A stretch of DNA of 8,860 nucleotides from DATHWB01 sp046565785 (GTDB lineage: Bacteria; Actinomycetota; Acidimicrobiia; Spongiisociales; ZC4RG35): the NCBI GenBank assembly GCA_046565785.1, contig JBKHXZ010000215.1, forward strand, positions 1 through 8,860, written 5' to 3'. Within the stretch, counting starts at the first letter, position 1, and the number at the start of each line of letters is the position of its first letter. This document shows, piece by piece, positions 1-6,737 of this stretch. Position numbers and translations under genes: made by a program. The notes under the pieces are model-generated. The model was not told where the DNA came from and made no database searches. It was given only the letters and a program-made list of their open reading frames with translations.

Positions 1-412
1 GTAGGGCCGTTTCGGCGGTGGCGGATGCTGAGCGATGGGTGCCGAACGAGGCGTACGTTCGAATGCGGGGATCGACACCCCCGAGCATCTTCCATACCGG
101 CAAACCGTTGATCTTGCCTGCCAGATCCCACAAGGCGAGATCGAACGGCCACGGCCGCCCGTCGAGGAACGAGATGTTCTCCAACACTGCCGAATGCCGA
201 TCCAGATCGAGGGGATCGGAACCGATGAAGAGATGTTCGTAGTCGATCAGCCCTCTGACCGGGTCGCCCGCGCCGATGCCAACGGCTCCGGATGAGTCGT
301 ACACCTGAACGACCGCCACGGGGAATCCTCGCCGCGGCTCCGGATCCCAAGCAGCCGGGAACGGTGGATCGAGCTGCAGCCGGTGGTGGGTGACCTCGAT
401 CGCTTCGATCAT
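1..412 (-). CDS. Enolase-superfamily protein (mandelate racemase/muconate lactonizing type), N-terminal part
   Basis: About 137 codons are visible from an ATG at 412-410; the gene runs off the left edge, so the catalytic barrel is almost wholly missing. The visible part is the capping domain typical of the mandelate racemase/muconate lactonizing enzyme family: an N-terminal beta strand (IEAIEVTHHRLQL), and near residues 88-112 the family signature WPFDLALWDLAGK followed by GLPVWKMLGG. After that comes a TYASFGTH stretch where the barrel should begin. Family members abstract a proton alpha to a carboxylate using Mg2+ and act as racemases, epimerases, lactonizing enzymes or sugar-acid dehydratases. 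The substrate cannot be told here because the catalytic Lys/His and metal-binding acids lie outside the window. The ATG overlaps the TGA of the upstream alcohol dehydrogenase gene as ATGA, so the two are probably translated together. A GGTGG five bases upstream may serve as the ribosome binding site. Family call is firm, function open. Confidence 0.85.
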   Translation of the reverse strand, partial: MIEAIEVTHHRLQLDPPFPAAWDPEPRRGFPVAVVQVYDSSGAVGIGAGDPVRGLIDYEHLFIGSDPLDLDRHSAVLENISFLDGRPWPFDLALWDLAGKINGLPVWKMLGGVDPRIRTYASFGTHRSASATAETAL

Positions 413-1497
413 TGCATCCACCGTCGCAGCACGAGGTCGGCCACTACCGGAAGATCGTCGTCACCGATCGGCCGGGCATTGTTCTCTCGCATGGGGAGGT
501 GGTCGACCGATCGCATCTCGGAGACCAGTACCGACATCGACGGTGGCGCCCACTGGGTCAAGGCCTCGTCGAAACCCACCGCCTCCAGCAGCCGGTCGAA
601 GACACTCGGCAGCCTTCCGACATTGGTTCCGAGCGCGTCGGCCAGCCCGCTGTACGACGCCCCGGCCTCCTCGAGAGTCCATTCCAAACCGGCCCGCAGT
701 CCCAACATGACCGCCAGCCCATGCGGGATGACCCCTACCGACGCCAAGGCGTGGCCGACTGCATGGCCGATCCCGGTTCCGCAATGGTCGATGGCGATCC
801 CCGCTTCCGCCGCCGCCTGCATCATCGCTCGACGTGCCTGCCGGTCACCGGCCAACGAGGCCGGAAGCCTGGTGACGATCGTCGACGCGGCCCCGAACCC
901 CAGGGTTGCATCCGGTTCGGTTCGGCGGCGACCGGTAGCGGCCTCCACCGCGTGGACGAACGCATCCAGTCCGGCGGCGCGGGCAACCGGAACCGGGGTG
1001 GCCGCGCAGAGGGCAGGTGCGAGCACCGCCAGGTCGGGACGCAGCCGCTCGTCCCAGGCCCACGTCTTTCTCCCCTGATGGGACACGATGGCGGTCCGGG
1101 TCACTTCCGCCCCCGAACCCGACGTCGTGGGAAGGGCGATCACGCCGATGCCGACAGGGAACGGTGCGGCGCCCAAGAGACGCCCCTCCAAGCCATCCGG
1201 ATCGTCGACCAGCCGGGCCGCCAGCTTGACCGTGTCGATCACGCTGCCACCACCGACCGCCACCGCCACGTCACCTGTGCCCAGCCGTCGCGCCAGGGCA
1301 CCCACCGATTCGGCAACCGGCTCGCCACCGGGGAGAACGACCAGATCGGCGCCGAGACACTGGGCCACCGGGTCCGCCACACCGGCGGCGGCGATGGCGC
1401 CGTCGGTCACGACGGTGGGACGTTGGCCGAACCCGGCGACCAGGCCGGGGAGGTCCATGGCGAGATCCTCCGCCCACGCAACCCCCTCCAATGTCAA
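409..1497 (-). CDS. Iron-containing (group III) alcohol dehydrogenase family protein
   Basis: A 362-residue NAD(P)-dependent oxidoreductase of the Fe-ADH fold, probably cytoplasmic. The N-terminal dinucleotide-binding half contains GGGSVID (82-88) and PTTSGSGAE (123-131). The C-terminal helical half has the four expected metal ligands: Asp178 and His182 in GLDAFVHAVEA, His245 in GIGHAVGHAL, and His259 in IPHGLAV. The 245-to-259 spacing of 14 equals that in FucO-type enzymes, and His249 matches the additional conserved histidine. It is somewhat shorter than the usual 380-390 residues. The start is TTG (1497-1495), supported by a strong AAGGAGG four bases upstream and by TTGA overlap with the end of rarA. 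It overlaps the next gene by four bases. PTTSGSGAE argues against maleylacetate reductase, which as I recall has PTTYAGSE there. Substrate is unknown; the enolase-family partner suggests a shared small-molecule pathway, which is inference. Confidence 0.9.
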   Translation of the reverse strand: MTLEGVAWAEDLAMDLPGLVAGFGQRPTVVTDGAIAAAGVADPVAQCLGADLVVLPGGEPVAESVGALARRLGTGDVAVAVGGGSVIDTVKLAARLVDDPDGLEGRLLGAAPFPVGIGVIALPTTSGSGAEVTRTAIVSHQGRKTWAWDERLRPDLAVLAPALCAATPVPVARAAGLDAFVHAVEAATGRRRTEPDATLGFGAASTIVTRLPASLAGDRQARRAMMQAAAEAGIAIDHCGTGIGHAVGHALASVGVIPHGLAVMLGLRAGLEWTLEEAGASYSGLADALGTNVGRLPSVFDRLLEAVGFDEALTQWAPPSMSVLVSEMRSVDHLPMRENNARPIGDDDLPVVADLVLRRWMQ

Positions 1498-2783
1498 CGC
1501 CCCTCCTTCCCGAGCTGTTCGTCGATCCAGGCGAGGCGTTCCGCCAGGGCCGCTTCCCGTCCTTCCCCACCCGGCCGAAAGAGGATCAGGGAGACGAGTT
1601 CGTCCGGCAGATAGGCCTGATCGGCGACGTGATGGGGGGCGTCGTGGGCGTAGCGATAGCCAGTTCCGTGCCCCAGTTGCGTCGCTGCGGTGTAGTGGGC
1701 GTCCCGAAGGTGGGCGGGGACGACCGGTGTGGGACCGTCGCTCAGGACACGTCGGGCCTCACCCATCGCCACGGTCAGGGAGTTCGACTTCGGGGCGATC
1801 GCCAAATAGACGGTGGCCTGGGTGAGGTGGAACGTCGCCTCGGGCAGGCCGACGTGTGCGAGCGCCTGGGAGGCCGCGACAGCCTGCAAGAGCGCATTGG
1901 GGTCGGCGAGCCCGATGTCCTCGGAGGCCAATACGAGCAAGCGTCGGGCGATGAACTCCGGGTCCTCTCCCGCCTCCAGCATCAGATGCAGCCAGTAGAG
2001 GGAAGCGTCCACGTCCGACCCCCGCACCGACTTGATGAACGCGGAGATCACGTCGTAGTGCGCGTCCCCCTCCTTGTCGTAGCGCACGATGCGCCGCTGT
2101 AGCGCTTCGGCCACGTCCTCGACGGAGATCTCCTCAGACCCGCGGCCTGTGGCGAGGGCGGCCGCCACCTCGAGCGCCGTCAGCGCGTGCCGCGCGTCGC
2201 CCCCTGACCGGTTCGTCAACGCCTCGCGGGCGTCGGCAGTGATACGCAGTTCGCTCGTGCCCAGCCCACGTTCGCGATCGTTCAAGGCGCGGTCGATCAG
2301 CGTTCCCACCGCGACCGCTGAGATACGCTCGGTTCGGAACAGCGTCATCCGACTCATCAGCGGCGAATTGACCTCGAAAAACGGGTTCTCGGTGGTGGCA
2401 CCGATCAAGATCACCGTGCCGTCTTCGACTCCAGGCAACAAGGCGTCCTGTTGAGACTTGGAGAACCGGTGGATCTCGTCCAAGAACAGGACGGTGCGGC
2501 GCTCGTCTGACCCCAAGCGCTGCCGGGCCGCTGCCAGGACCGCTCGAACATCCTTGACACCGGCACTGGTCGCCGACAGCGTTTCGAACGCGGCGTCGAC
2601 ATGGTGTGCCACCAGTCGCGCCAGGGTGGTCTTGCCGGTTCCCGGTGGACCCCACAACAACATCGAAACCGGGCGCCCCGACTCCACGATGCGTCGGAAC
2701 GCCGCCCCCTCACCCAACAGACCCGGCTGTCCGACGACTTCGTCGATCGAGCGTGGCCGCATCCGGGCGGCCAGAGGAGCCAC
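1494..2783 (-). CDS. rarA: Replication-associated recombination protein A (AAA+ ATPase, RarA/MgsA)
   Basis: RarA is a clamp-loader-like AAA+ ATPase that acts at stalled replication forks and at single-strand/double-strand DNA junctions. From the GTG at 2783 the protein has 429 residues, close to family length. Visible motifs: PLAARMRPRSIDEVVGQ at the N-terminus; Walker A GPPGTGKT (45-52); Walker B VLFLDEIH (98-105) followed by the RarA-typical RFSKSQQDALLP; sensor 1 GATTEN (128-133); Arg145 in the arginine-finger region; GGDAR (194-198) as sensor 2; and the RarA C-terminal oligomerisation domain with KSVRGSDVDASLYW, ASEDIGLADP, YLAIAPKSN and GYRYAHD. Residues matching the usual N-terminus (DLF...) are encoded in frame upstream of this GTG, so the true start is probably further upstream (see 2784-2825). 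It lies between aspS and the alcohol dehydrogenase gene in the same apparent operon. Identity is very secure; only the start is doubtful. Confidence 0.95.
   Translation of the reverse strand: MAPLAARMRPRSIDEVVGQPGLLGEGAAFRRIVESGRPVSMLLWGPPGTGKTTLARLVAHHVDAAFETLSATSAGVKDVRAVLAAARQRLGSDERRTVLFLDEIHRFSKSQQDALLPGVEDGTVILIGATTENPFFEVNSPLMSRMTLFRTERISAVAVGTLIDRALNDRERGLGTSELRITADAREALTNRSGGDARHALTALEVAAALATGRGSEEISVEDVAEALQRRIVRYDKEGDAHYDVISAFIKSVRGSDVDASLYWLHLMLEAGEDPEFIARRLLVLASEDIGLADPNALLQAVAASQALAHVGLPEATFHLTQATVYLAIAPKSNSLTVAMGEARRVLSDGPTPVVPAHLRDAHYTAATQLGHGTGYRYAHDAPHHVADQAYLPDELVSLILFRPGGEGREAALAERLAWIDEQLGKEGR
1502..1508 (-). promoter_or_regulatory. Strong Shine-Dalgarno for the TTG-started alcohol dehydrogenase gene
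   Basis: On the minus strand AAGGAGG lies four bases before the TTG at 1497-1495, inside the last codons of rarA. It is a near-perfect match to the 16S rRNA anti-Shine-Dalgarno, and it decides the start in favour of TTG over a later internal ATG (codon 14). Confidence 0.7.
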
Positions 2784-2825
2784 CGCCTCACGATTCCGTT
2801 CGGCACCGGCGGCGAACAGATCCAG
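2784..2825 (-). other. rarA: Probable N-terminal extension of rarA from a CTG start
   Basis: Upstream of the GTG at 2783 the rarA frame stays open and encodes LDLFAAGAERNREA directly before VAPLAARMRP. RarA proteins commonly begin with a DLF-containing leader just before PLAxRMRP, so these 14 codons look like real coding sequence. There is no ATG, GTG or TTG in this stretch; the codon at the expected start position is CTG (2825-2823), giving Leu/Met-Asp-Leu-Phe. AGGAGG (2843-2838) lies 12 bases upstream, a rather long but usable spacing, while the GTG at 2783 has no convincing ribosome binding site. The alternative is that translation starts at GTG and the match is residual. Confidence 0.5.
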
Positions 2826-2832
2826 GGCCTTC

Positions 2833-4590
2833 TCAGCCCTCCTCGGCCGCAGCCACCTCGGGCCGCAGGCGGATGCCCAGCTCTGCCAGTTGAGCGTCGT
2901 CCACTCGACTGGGCGAGGAAGTCAGCGGATCCAGACCCGTCTGGGTCTTGGGGAACGGAATCACATCCCGAATCGACGTTTCGTTCTGGAGCACCATGAC
3001 CAGTCGGTCGATACCGAACGCGAACCCGGCATGAGGCGGCGTGCCATATCGCAGGGCCCGCAGAAACCAACCGAACCGTCGCTCGGCCGACTCCCGGTCG
3101 ATTCCCAGGATCTCGAAGACTTCCGACTGGATATCAGGGTCGTGGATCCTCACCGATCCGGATCCCAGTTCGATGCCGTTGACCACGATGTCGTACGCTT
3201 TCGACGTCGCCGCCAACGGCTCGGTACGTGCCACTTCGATGTCACGGGGAGCGGTGAACGGATGGTGGGAGAAGGTGATCCGTCCATCCTCGTCCTCTTC
3301 GAACATGGGGAAATCGACGACAGACAGGAAGGCGAGATCGTCGTGGCCCTGTGGCCGACCGAGCGTGTTCCTCAGCCCACCGAGTACCGAAACGGTCGTC
3401 TTCCAACTGTCCGCCACCAACAGCAGGACATCACCGGCGGCGGCTGCCATGCGGGATTTCACCGCCTCGAGTTCGGGCTGGGACAGGAACTTGGCGACCG
3501 GCGATCGAACAGAGCCGTCATCTTCGACCACCATCCACACCAGGCCCTTCGCCCCCATCGCCTTGGCATCTTCTGTCAGCGCATCCGCCCGGGATCGGGG
3601 CAGGTCGATCGGTCCGGCGTTGATGCCGCGAATCGTCCCGCCGCTGTCGAGTGTCGACGCGAACACCCCGAAACCGGACCCGCTGAACAGCTCGCCCAAG
3701 TCGACGATCTCCATGCCGAACCTGAGGTCCGGCTTGTCGGTGCCGAAACGGTCCATGGCCTCACGCCAGGTGAGCGTCTGGAAGGGGACCTCGATCTCGA
3801 TTCCCCGTACCGCTTTGACCGCAGCGGCGATCACCTCCTGGACCACCGCCAGCACATCGTCCTGATCCCAGAACGCGCCCTCCAGATCGAGCTGGGTGAA
3901 TTCGAGCTGGCGGTCCGCTCGGAAATCCTCATCCCGATAGCACCGAGCGATCTGGTAGTACCGCTCGACCCCGCCGATCATCAGGAGCTGCTTGAAGAGC
4001 TGTGGTGACTGGGGAAGTGCGTAGAAGCTCCCCTTGCGCAGCCGGCTGGGCACCAGGACGTCCCGGGCGCCTTCCGGAGTGGACCGGATGAGCGTCGGTG
4101 TCTCGACTTCGAGGAACCCCTTGGCTTCGAGCGTCTGGCGTATGGCCGCCGCCGCCCGTGAACGAGCCCGGAGATTGGCCGCCATCGACGGTCGGCGCAG
4201 GTCGAGGTATCGGAACTCGAGACGCACACGCTCGTCGGTCTCGACTCGTTCGTCGAGCATGAACGGCAGCGGGTCGGCCGGGCTGAGCACTTCGATGATG
4301 GACGCACCGACCTCCACCGATCCGGTGGGGAGATCGGGATTCTCGGTGCCTTCGGGTCGATGCCGAACCTCTCCGGTCACAGAGACACAGAACTCCATGC
4401 GGAGATCCGCCACCACGGGCACCGTTTCGGGATCGGCCACGACCTGGACGATTCCCGACGAGTCGCGCAGGTCGAAGAACGTCACCCCGCCGTGATCGCG
4501 GCGCCTCTGCACCCAGCCTGCGAGTGTGACCACCTCTCCGATGCGGCTTTGGTCGATGGTTCCCGCATGGACGCTGCGGTACGTCGTCAT
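2833..4590 (-). CDS. aspS: Aspartyl-tRNA synthetase, probably non-discriminating (Asp/Asn-tRNA)
   Basis: A 585-residue bacterial-type class IIb synthetase that joins aspartate to tRNA in the cytoplasm. Order of parts: OB-fold anticodon-binding domain (about 1-110) with GWVQRRRDHGGVTFFDLRD; catalytic core with YLDLRRP, TPEGARDVLVPSR (171-183), ALPQSPQLFKQLLM (191-204) and motif 2 around CYRDEDFRADRQLEFTQ (217-233); the bacterial GAD insertion (about 290-410); then HHPFTAP (442-448) and motif 3 GFAFGIDRLVMVL (522-534). His33 in RRRDHGG and Gly81 in RPEG correspond to the His31/Gly82 pair linked to relaxed tRNA recognition in Pseudomonas aeruginosa AspRS; E. coli AspRS has RRRDLGS instead. I infer that it charges both tRNA-Asp and tRNA-Asn. 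The ATG overlaps the hisS stop as ATGA, with AGGAG (4599-4595) four bases upstream. The product ends just before rarA. Confidence 0.97.
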   Translation of the reverse strand: MTTYRSVHAGTIDQSRIGEVVTLAGWVQRRRDHGGVTFFDLRDSSGIVQVVADPETVPVVADLRMEFCVSVTGEVRHRPEGTENPDLPTGSVEVGASIIEVLSPADPLPFMLDERVETDERVRLEFRYLDLRRPSMAANLRARSRAAAAIRQTLEAKGFLEVETPTLIRSTPEGARDVLVPSRLRKGSFYALPQSPQLFKQLLMIGGVERYYQIARCYRDEDFRADRQLEFTQLDLEGAFWDQDDVLAVVQEVIAAAVKAVRGIEIEVPFQTLTWREAMDRFGTDKPDLRFGMEIVDLGELFSGSGFGVFASTLDSGGTIRGINAGPIDLPRSRADALTEDAKAMGAKGLVWMVVEDDGSVRSPVAKFLSQPELEAVKSRMAAAAGDVLLLVADSWKTTVSVLGGLRNTLGRPQGHDDLAFLSVVDFPMFEEDEDGRITFSHHPFTAPRDIEVARTEPLAATSKAYDIVVNGIELGSGSVRIHDPDIQSEVFEILGIDRESAERRFGWFLRALRYGTPPHAGFAFGIDRLVMVLQNETSIRDVIPFPKTQTGLDPLTSSPSRVDDAQLAELGIRLRPEVAAAEEG

Positions 4591-5936
4591 GATGCTCCTG
4601 TGTTTCGAAGGATGTATTCGGCGGCCGCCTCGATGTCGACAGTCGACTGCTCGCCGGTGGTCAGATCCTTGATCGTGACCTGAGATCCGGCCCGTTCGTC
4701 CTCCCCGGCGATGACTGCGAAGCGGGCACCGACCCGATCGGCATGCTTGAGCTGCTTGCCGAGCTTCCCGGGCTCGGAGGCCACGTCGGTGTTCACCCCC
4801 GCGGCCCGAAGCGCGGTTGCCACGCGCAATGCGAATCCGACGCCTGCCTCGTCCATCATGGTCACATAGGCCTGCACCGACGTCGAACCCGGATCCAGCT
4901 GGCCGGCTTCTCGCAACTGCCAGAAGAGCCGGGTCAGCCCGATCGAGATGCCGACGCCCGGTAGCCGGGTGCTGGTGTAGAGGCCGGCGAGGTCGTCGTA
5001 CCGGCCTCCGGAACAGACCGAACCCACTTCTGGGTGGTCGTCGAGGGTGGTCTCGTACACGGTCCCCGTGTAGTACTCGAGCCCGCGGGCGATCCCCAGA
5101 TCGAGCGCCAATCGCTCGTCCGGCACTCCCAGCTCGGCGAGCGAGGCAAACACCGTCGACAGGTCACGCCGCCCGTCCACCGCCCGCTGATCCGAACAGT
5201 GCAGCGACTCCAACTTGGCGAGGGCGGGCCCTGCGCCGTAGATCCGAGTCCGGACGAGGGCGAGCATCGAATCGACCACGTCGGCACCCAGTCCCAGCGC
5301 CCGGAGGGAAGCGTCGACCTCCGTCTTCTCACGTTTGTCCAGCTTGTCCACTTCCCGGAGAGCGGCGGCTCGGAGTTCGGTGTCGGCCAAGCCGAGATCG
5401 GCGAGCAGACCTTCCATCAGGCCTCGATGGTTGACTCGGATCGTGAAGGGCCCGACACCGATCTGGGTGAACACCTCGTGGATCACGGCGGGGATCTCAG
5501 CGTCGTGGCGCAGGCTCAAGCTGTCTCGTCCGATGACGTCGATGTCGCATTGGTAGAACTCCCGGAAGCGCCCCCGCTGGCTACGTTCGCCCCGATACAC
5601 CCGCTGGATCTGATACCGCTTGAACGGGAACGCCAGATCGTTCTGGTGTTCTGCCACGTACCGAGCAAGCGGCACCGTCAGGTCGAAGCGGAGCGCGAGA
5701 TCGGGAAGTCCGTCACGTTCCACCGTGCCGGTGGACGAAACGAAGTAGATCTGCCGCTCGGTCTCGCCCCCGGTTTTCGTAAGCAGCACTTCGGACCGCT
5801 CGAACACCGGAGTTTCGATCTCGACGAAGCCGAACCGTTCGTAGGTCGTGCGAATGATGCGCTCCAAACGACGGAACGCCGCCTGCTCGGCGGGCAGGAG
5901 TTCGAGGACGCCGGAAGGCGTGCGAGGAGTGATCAT
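4587..5936 (-). CDS. hisS: Histidyl-tRNA synthetase with eukaryotic/archaeal-type motifs
   Basis: A 449-residue class II synthetase that charges tRNA-His. Visible parts: N-terminal TPSGVLELLP and motif 1 region VEIETPVFERSEV (38-50); motif 2 with YRGERSQRGRFREFYQCDID (114-133); histidine-binding HisA motif RGLEYYTG (284-291) and HisB motif SGGRYDDLAG (309-318); C-terminal Rossmann-like anticodon-binding domain (about 354-440) ending in KDLTTGEQSTVDI. It has LRFDLTVPLARY (82-93), FREFYQCDIDVIG and VDKLDK (196-201), close to human and archaeal enzymes, where typical bacterial HisRS has LRPEGTA and R(Q/Y)xxQxGxExxG patterns. The upstream frame is closed by TAG with no other start codon, so the ATG at 5936 is the only choice, yet no Shine-Dalgarno is visible. 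It follows the MBL gene by 51 bases and overlaps aspS by four. Confidence 0.96.
   Translation of the reverse strand: MITPRTPSGVLELLPAEQAAFRRLERIIRTTYERFGFVEIETPVFERSEVLLTKTGGETERQIYFVSSTGTVERDGLPDLALRFDLTVPLARYVAEHQNDLAFPFKRYQIQRVYRGERSQRGRFREFYQCDIDVIGRDSLSLRHDAEIPAVIHEVFTQIGVGPFTIRVNHRGLMEGLLADLGLADTELRAAALREVDKLDKREKTEVDASLRALGLGADVVDSMLALVRTRIYGAGPALAKLESLHCSDQRAVDGRRDLSTVFASLAELGVPDERLALDLGIARGLEYYTGTVYETTLDDHPEVGSVCSGGRYDDLAGLYTSTRLPGVGISIGLTRLFWQLREAGQLDPGSTSVQAYVTMMDEAGVGFALRVATALRAAGVNTDVASEPGKLGKQLKHADRVGARFAVIAGEDERAGSQVTIKDLTTGEQSTVDIEAAAEYILRNTGAS
4595..4599 (-). promoter_or_regulatory. Ribosome binding site of aspS
   Basis: AGGAG on the minus strand, four bases before the aspS ATG (4590-4588) and within the last codons of hisS. 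Together with the ATGA overlap it supports this start and coupled translation of the two synthetases. Confidence 0.6.
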
Positions 5937-5987
5937 GGAAGCGTGCGCTACTCGGGTGGCGGGACGAGGCTAATGCGACGATCCTCC

Positions 5988-6638
5988 TCAGCCGCCGAGG
6001 TCGACTAGGAAAGGGTTGGTCCGCCGTTCCCGGCCGATGGTGGTCTCCGGGCCGTGGCCGGGCAGCACCCGGACATCGTCCGGCAGATCGAGCACCCGGG
6101 TCCGCATCGACTGCATGAGCTGGGGATGGGAACCGCCGGGAAGATCCGTTCGCCCGATCGAACCGGCGAACAACTGGTCGCCAGAGAACAGGATTCCTTC
6201 GTCGAGGACTTCCACGCACACGTGGCCCGGGGTGTGACCCGGTGTGTGACGGATCGCCAACCGGAAGCCGGCCAGCTCGATGATCTGGCCGTCGACCAGC
6301 GGCTGGGGATCGAAGGGCGGACGAAAATCACCAGGCGGCCGCATCCCGAACAGCAGGCGGAGCTGATCGTCCACTCCGAGAGTCAGAAACTCGTCGTCGG
6401 GATGGATCCATGCCGGCATCGGACGCGCCTCCTGCAGACTGCCCGCACCGTGCGCGTGATCGACATGCCCGTGCGTCAGCAGCAGCCCGGCCGCCACCAG
6501 TCGATGCCGATCCAGCAGTTCACCGATACCGGCGGGATCGGGCGGAGCATCGATGACCACCGCCGGTTCACCCCTTCCCCGGGCGAGAATCCAACTGTTC
6601 GTCTGCGCGAGCCATAGCGTCGTGCGGTCGATGAGCAT
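5988..6638 (-). CDS. MBL-fold metallohydrolase (glyoxalase II-like)
   Basis: A 216-residue metallo-beta-lactamase-fold hydrolase with a complete binuclear metal site: THGHVDH (55-61, giving His56, His58, Asp60, His61), His135 in HTPGHTPGHV, Asp154 in FSGDQLFAG and His195 in PGHGPETT. SIGRTDLPGG (160-169) is typical of the glyoxalase II/ETHE1-like branch. The usual reaction in this branch is thioester hydrolysis such as S-lactoylglutathione or a mycothiol equivalent, but the substrate cannot be read from the sequence. There is no signal peptide, so it is likely cytoplasmic. Mycobacteria have a glyoxalase II-like gene directly before hisS, so the pairing is conserved. The ATG at 6638 has no clear Shine-Dalgarno; a TAGGTT -10-like box six bases upstream fits a leaderless transcript. 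This is the first gene of the minus-strand cluster. Confidence 0.9.
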   Translation of the reverse strand: MLIDRTTLWLAQTNSWILARGRGEPAVVIDAPPDPAGIGELLDRHRLVAAGLLLTHGHVDHAHGAGSLQEARPMPAWIHPDDEFLTLGVDDQLRLLFGMRPPGDFRPPFDPQPLVDGQIIELAGFRLAIRHTPGHTPGHVCVEVLDEGILFSGDQLFAGSIGRTDLPGGSHPQLMQSMRTRVLDLPDDVRVLPGHGPETTIGRERRTNPFLVDLGG

Positions 6639-6737
6639 GCCCGCAACCTACCGGGCGATGAGCCGGACGGACTATTCCTCAGGTTTGCCTCTGAGCGTGC
6701 CGATGGATGAGAGATCGCCCCTCAACTGGCTGTTTCC
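6639..6737. promoter_or_regulatory. Divergent intergenic region between the synthetase operon and the coiled-coil operon
   Basis: The 99 bases separate the MBL gene (minus) from the first coiled-coil gene (plus), so promoters for both transcription units should lie here. On the minus strand there is a plausible -10 box next to the MBL start. On the plus strand I find no convincing -10/-35 pair and no Shine-Dalgarno ahead of the ATG at 6738; TATTCC (6673-6678) is the nearest -10-like string. Confidence 0.45.
6645..6650 (-). promoter_or_regulatory. Candidate -10 box for a leaderless MBL-fold gene transcript
   Basis: TAGGTT on the minus strand fits the actinobacterial TAnnnT -10 consensus. It ends six bases before the A of the MBL gene ATG, placing the transcription start at or next to the start codon. 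No good -35 is seen. Leaderless starts are common in actinobacteria, and the gene lacks a Shine-Dalgarno, which agrees with this reading. Confidence 0.35.

Noticed and set aside
409..1497. Maleylacetate reductase paired with a muconate cycloisomerase (chloroaromatic pathway)
   Set aside because: The dehydrogenase has PTTSGSGAE of general Fe-ADHs instead of the PTTYAGSE expected for maleylacetate reductase, and the enolase-family substrate class cannot be seen.
412..1614. Long plus-strand open frame (400 codons) opposite the alcohol dehydrogenase gene
   Set aside because: It is antisense to a gene with complete Fe-ADH motifs; the peptide is Arg/Gly/His-rich without domains, as expected for a GC-rich shadow frame.
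2458..4008. Plus-strand open frame of 516 codons opposite aspS and rarA
   Set aside because: Both opposite genes are highly conserved; the antisense product has no recognisable motif and biased composition.
5937..5987. Promoter or terminator between the MBL gene and hisS
   Set aside because: A TAGCCT -10-like string (5972-5967) has no matching -35, and only a four-bp stem is found; nothing strong enough to annotate.
5034..6008. Plus-strand open frame of 324 codons opposite hisS
   Set aside because: Antisense to an intact HisRS; no ribosome binding site or domain support.
6678..6695. CTCAG-N8-CTGAG inverted repeat in the divergent intergenic region
   Set aside because: Only five base pairs with no further symmetry; expected by chance and too weak to call an operator.
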